Shown piece by piece: positions 60,898-64,000 of a stretch of DNA of 64,000 nucleotides. Below the pieces are notes generated by a model. That model saw nothing but the letters and a program-made list of their open reading frames with translations, searched no databases and was not told where the DNA came from. Location of the stretch: contig NC_088927.1 in the NCBI RefSeq assembly GCF_038396675.1, forward strand, positions 37,968,501-38,032,500, written 5' to 3'. This DNA is from Hydra vulgaris. Taxonomy: Eukaryota; Cnidaria; Hydrozoa; Anthoathecata; Hydridae. Within the stretch, counting starts at the first letter, position 1, and the number at the start of each line of letters is the position of its first letter. Both the position numbers and the translations under genes were made by a program.

Positions 60898-62167
60898 AGG
60901 GGTCATTCCACGCCAAACGGTCCAATTTCCGAAATAATCCCCGCACTACCATCTCAGATTTTGATAAAATTTTGTCAGTATGTTGTTTCATAACATGTTT
61001 CATGAAGATTAGCAAAATTTAAAATCAAAATGTTTATTATTTCGGATTTTTTGTTACATTTTGTAAGGATTACTCAAACATCAACTTCAGTCGGTAGCTA
61101 AAATTCGTATATTTGGGGTCCTATATAATTTTGCAATGAAAGGGTAATATATCTTAAAAACGTGGTTTCTTAGTAAACCGAAGGTGCAGATCACAAATAA
61201 TTTATTACAAGCTTCATATTATGCCTACATTTTAGTCTATGGTTTGCCAAATATCGTCACAAACGCAACACTATAAATATTTTTTATTTATTTGTAGGGT
61301 CATATCTCTAAAACTAAAGGTTTTTGAATATTGCTATTTTGTCTAAACGTTCTACATACTATCATAATGATATGGATTAAAAATTTGCTATTTTAAAAAT
61401 TTCTTTGCTGAGTTATTCTGAAAGCAATTTGGCGAAAAAAGTGAAAAACCCTAAAATAACGTGTGTTTAAACCCCTAAAACTTGATGTGGGCAAATTTTT
61501 TTTGTTTTTTTAGTTGTATTATTGGAAAGACCTTATTTCAAAATTTTAGAAACAATAAAAACTGTCTTGGAGAGATCTTTCTTATGAACGAAAAAAACTT
61601 GGTCAATATATAAATTTTTTGAATTTTACAATTTCGTCCTAAACATAAAGATTTATCATACTGCATCAAAATCAAAGCTTATTGTACCAAAAATCAAAAT
61701 ATTTTAATGTTCAAAAAATATTTTTTAACATTTGCTTAAGTTATTTCTAGGGATTTTTGGGTCTGGGTACCCGAACACGGCGAGTCTGTGGCTGAATACC
61801 CGGTCTAAGACTCGGCGAGTCTCGTGATTTGAATGCCTGGACTTGTTTCGGACGCATCAGCATGTTTTTTGAATCCCTGACCTCTCTAGTCATCTGTATG
61901 TGATGCATAATAACATGCTTAGACAATGCTGTAGTTATATTATTGCTAGGACAACCCACGGTAAAAAAAGTTCATAAAATTAACGGTTGGATTAAAAATG
62001 TCAATTACAAAATAGTTGGGTAAATCTAATCCAGAAAGAGGCAAAATATAAATTATAATATTTTCTAATGTATTTTAAAACAATTTTGTATCATTTAAGA
62101 AACTCTTCAAGATATTGGAAGTGCGCACTTTAAGAAAATATTAATATGGAACATGAGTTGACAATAC

Positions 62168-62480
62168 GCTAAAGCCTATTAAATTAAATGTTGAAGCTTT
62201 TAGTAGAAACGCTGCTAATCTTGCAACAGCCCGATTAGCAATTGATTTAATGTTAAGAAATTTAAAAGAATCTAATGGTACTTTAAGTAGAGAGCTATTA
62301 ATGACAATAAAAACTAGAATATATAGCCATTAAATTCAAGATTTAGAAGAGCTATTTTAATCTCTTGAAAATGGTACTACGCCAAGAAAAAGAAAAAAAC
62401 TTACAACAGATTTATTGAAGAGATTATCTTATTATCTATAAAATACTGCGGATAAATGCATGTTGTTGGCAATTTAAAAT
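62168..62480 (+). pseudogene. Unidentified coding-like relic
   Basis: The plus-strand frame reads LNVEAFSRNAANLATARLAI, then DLMLRNLKESNGTLSRELLM, stops, then ENGTTPRKRKKLTTDLLKRL. The composition looks protein-coding, but I do not recognise the family. Confidence 0.35.
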
Positions 62481-62814
62481 ACTAGAGAAGTTGAGGCAAC
62501 TGACTATGGGCACCAACCAAAAAGGGGCGTTTGTTTTTTTTTGTTATATATGTATATTTTTAAATTTTATTACGAAATTTTAGGCGACGATTATTCGTAT
62601 GCCTAAGAGCATCATCAATCCAACACGTCACAAATGCGGTCCTGGTTATAGATGCAAAATCTAGTTAAACAATACAGCTTTTACAACACATTTTCTGCAA
62701 CAAAAAACTAAAAACAAATATTTTTATGTTAATATATTGTTTCTTATCTACAAAAAATAAATTTGTGATAGAAAAAATTCAGTTGTACGAAACTATAATC
62801 AACTTGATTCCAAA

Positions 62815-63959
62815 TTACATATTTAAAATAGCTTCAAATTTGGAATTAATGTCTGAAACAACAATTGACGGTAAATTGTAATATCGACCTGTTGCAGAAC
62901 TGATTGGATTTGTAATGACTGCAATAACATGCTGCTCAGGAACCCAACAATTGTCCTTGGTGCTAGGCCAGTAAAATGACTGAGCCATACCATGAGGATG
63001 CATAAAATCAATGAAAACATCTTCCTGTTCTTCTGAAATTTCACAAACATATCCAATCCACCAATGTGCATCGTAAATACATGCAACAAAATTTCCAGGA
63101 CTAAGATCAGACAGTGAAACTAATTTGGTTGAGTTGTTGTTGTAACTCTCATTAACGTTTGCAATAAACGATGTATTGTCATTTGAAATACGACTGACAC
63201 AAACCTGATTTACATTTACAGGTACAAATTTGTGATTACCGCGAGTACCTGCAACTGTGTTTCCAGTACTAAATCTTGATTGTCTTTAATATTGTCTACT
63301 TCATCACTATCAACATAAATAAATGAAATACCCGTGATACTTTCCTTGCAAAAATCATATAAATTTAAGGGCGTTAAAATTTGATTATCAATTGGCCGTT
63401 GAAGACTGGCACGTGCTGCTAAACGCTTCACAGTTCCTCCAATTCCATCACAGGGAGATTTTCCATGACTAGTTGCAAAGAAATTCCATTCTGCTCTAAT
63501 ACCATAGTCAGTATAATGGTGACATAAATTCATAAAATTTTTGAAGTTTTTGTACTGTGCAGCTGAACTATCACTGAAATAATGAATAAGTTTAAAAGAT
63601 AAAAATGTTTTAAGTTCAGTTAATAATTTACTAAGAAATACATGAACAGAAATAGTATCGTGATGCATGCAATTACTGACAACACAATAACATTTACTTT
63701 TAAGTATGTCATTAAGTTTGTAGTAAACAACAAAAGGATGCAAAGTTGTTTGGCTGTTTTCCCAGTAAAACCCTTGAACAGCATCTTGCATAACAAATGA
63801 ATATTTTTCAGAAAAATCCATCAAAATGATCAACTCATTTGATTTCAGTTCATTTTTCAATAATCGCAAATAGTTGTTTTTGGCAATAAAATGATGCTTA
63901 GATAAAATAGATACTTTTGAAATTAAATCATCTATGAAGTCGTCTACTGGTAATTGCAA
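62815..63959 (-). pseudogene. DFAENY-family transposase, one frameshift, N-terminus beyond window
   Basis: 63959-63216 reads IILMDFSEKYSFVMQDAVQG (candidate first Asp), FYWENSQTTLHPFVVYYK, HYFSDSSAAQYKNFKNFMNL (candidate second Asp), GIRAEWNFFATSHGKSPCDG (candidate Glu followed by the SHGK-CDG box), GGTVKRLAARASLQRPIDNQ. A single frameshift at about 63250-63280 leads into TVAGTRGNHKFVPVNVNQVC, a domain with FVACIYDAHWWIGYVCEISE and FMHPHGMAQSFYWPS, and the stop at 62815. The open reading continues upstream past my first Met, towards 64000. Homologues are frequent as uncharacterised proteins in Hydra and some arthropods; the DDE assignment of these residues is my inference. Confidence 0.75.
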
Positions 63960-64000
63960 AGATTCTAAAGTTTCACGATCTACTTTTATCCATTGCTTGA

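Larger units (their letters stand above)
60898..64000. mobile_element. Left part of a DFAENY-family DNA transposon (runs off the window)
   Basis: The left end is ggggtcattccacgccaaac. It is followed by about 850 bases of T-rich non-coding DNA resembling the non-coding end region of the copy at 45436, and then by the transposase at 62815-63959. The stretch 61740-61960 is less AT-rich (agactcggcgagtct palindrome, cccggtctaagactcgg) and may be a separate insertion. The right end lies beyond 64000. Confidence 0.55.

Noticed and set aside
61747-61959. 70-codon frame in a relatively GC-rich patch
   Set aside because: It contains a palindromic repeat and no recognisable motif; there are no supporting splice or start features.

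Overview
The window looks like nuclear DNA of a hydrozoan cnidarian, most likely Hydra. The reasons are very high A+T, long (AT)n and other dinucleotide tracts, one conserved animal gene split by transposon-filled introns, and many transposon types (CR1/Jockey-like LINEs, Tx1-like LINE, Penelope-like, Ty3/gypsy-like, hAT, Tc1/mariner, Kolobok/Mutator-like, MITEs). The genus is inference; no marker gene for it is present.

One host gene is visible. A casein kinase 1 delta/epsilon-type protein kinase lies on the minus strand, with its start codon at 51017 and its stop at 15238. Eight coding exons (50942-51017, 30898-31008, 22140-22288, 19758-19986, 17018-17188, 16746-16894, 16531-16672, 15238-15398) have canonical GT-AG borders and matching phases and give an uninterrupted 395-residue protein. 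The last six exons lie within 7.1 kb; intron 1 is 19.9 kb and intron 2 is 8.6 kb, both swollen by transposons.

Layout. 1-15 kb (downstream of the kinase gene): a degenerate tandem array, a broken hAT transposase, a broken Mutator-like transposase with a possible TTAA-type right end, a TCGA-dense palindromic block, a GGTGTAAAA palindromic block, LINE fragments, a 765-bp TIR element and a small MITE. 15-20 kb: 3' exons of the kinase, a tRNA-derived SINE and CR1-like LINE pieces. 20-31 kb (introns 2-3): a Penelope-like relic, a 3.16-kb transposon with about 155-bp TIRs carrying a broken transposase of a class I cannot name, a second lineage of the same transposase beside it, a LINE split by a foldback MITE, and a Tc1 relic. 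31-51 kb (intron 1): a nearly full-length but dead CR1/Jockey-like LINE, a gypsy gag-protease relic, and a nest in which a LINE holds a 5.3-kb gypsy element, which holds both a TIR transposon and a MITE. 51-64 kb (upstream of the gene): a second 765-bp-type element, a TTAA-flanked internally deleted Kolobok/Mutator-like element, a foldback repeat, a LINE RT, a complete-ended Tc1/mariner DD36E element and the edge of a second transposon whose transposase matches the one in intron 1.

Nearly all non-kinase coding sequence is decayed selfish DNA. No host rRNA or tRNA gene, CRISPR array or operon is seen. The main points of interest are the two unclassified transposase families, the datable nested insertions and the intronic expansion around an otherwise intact kinase gene.
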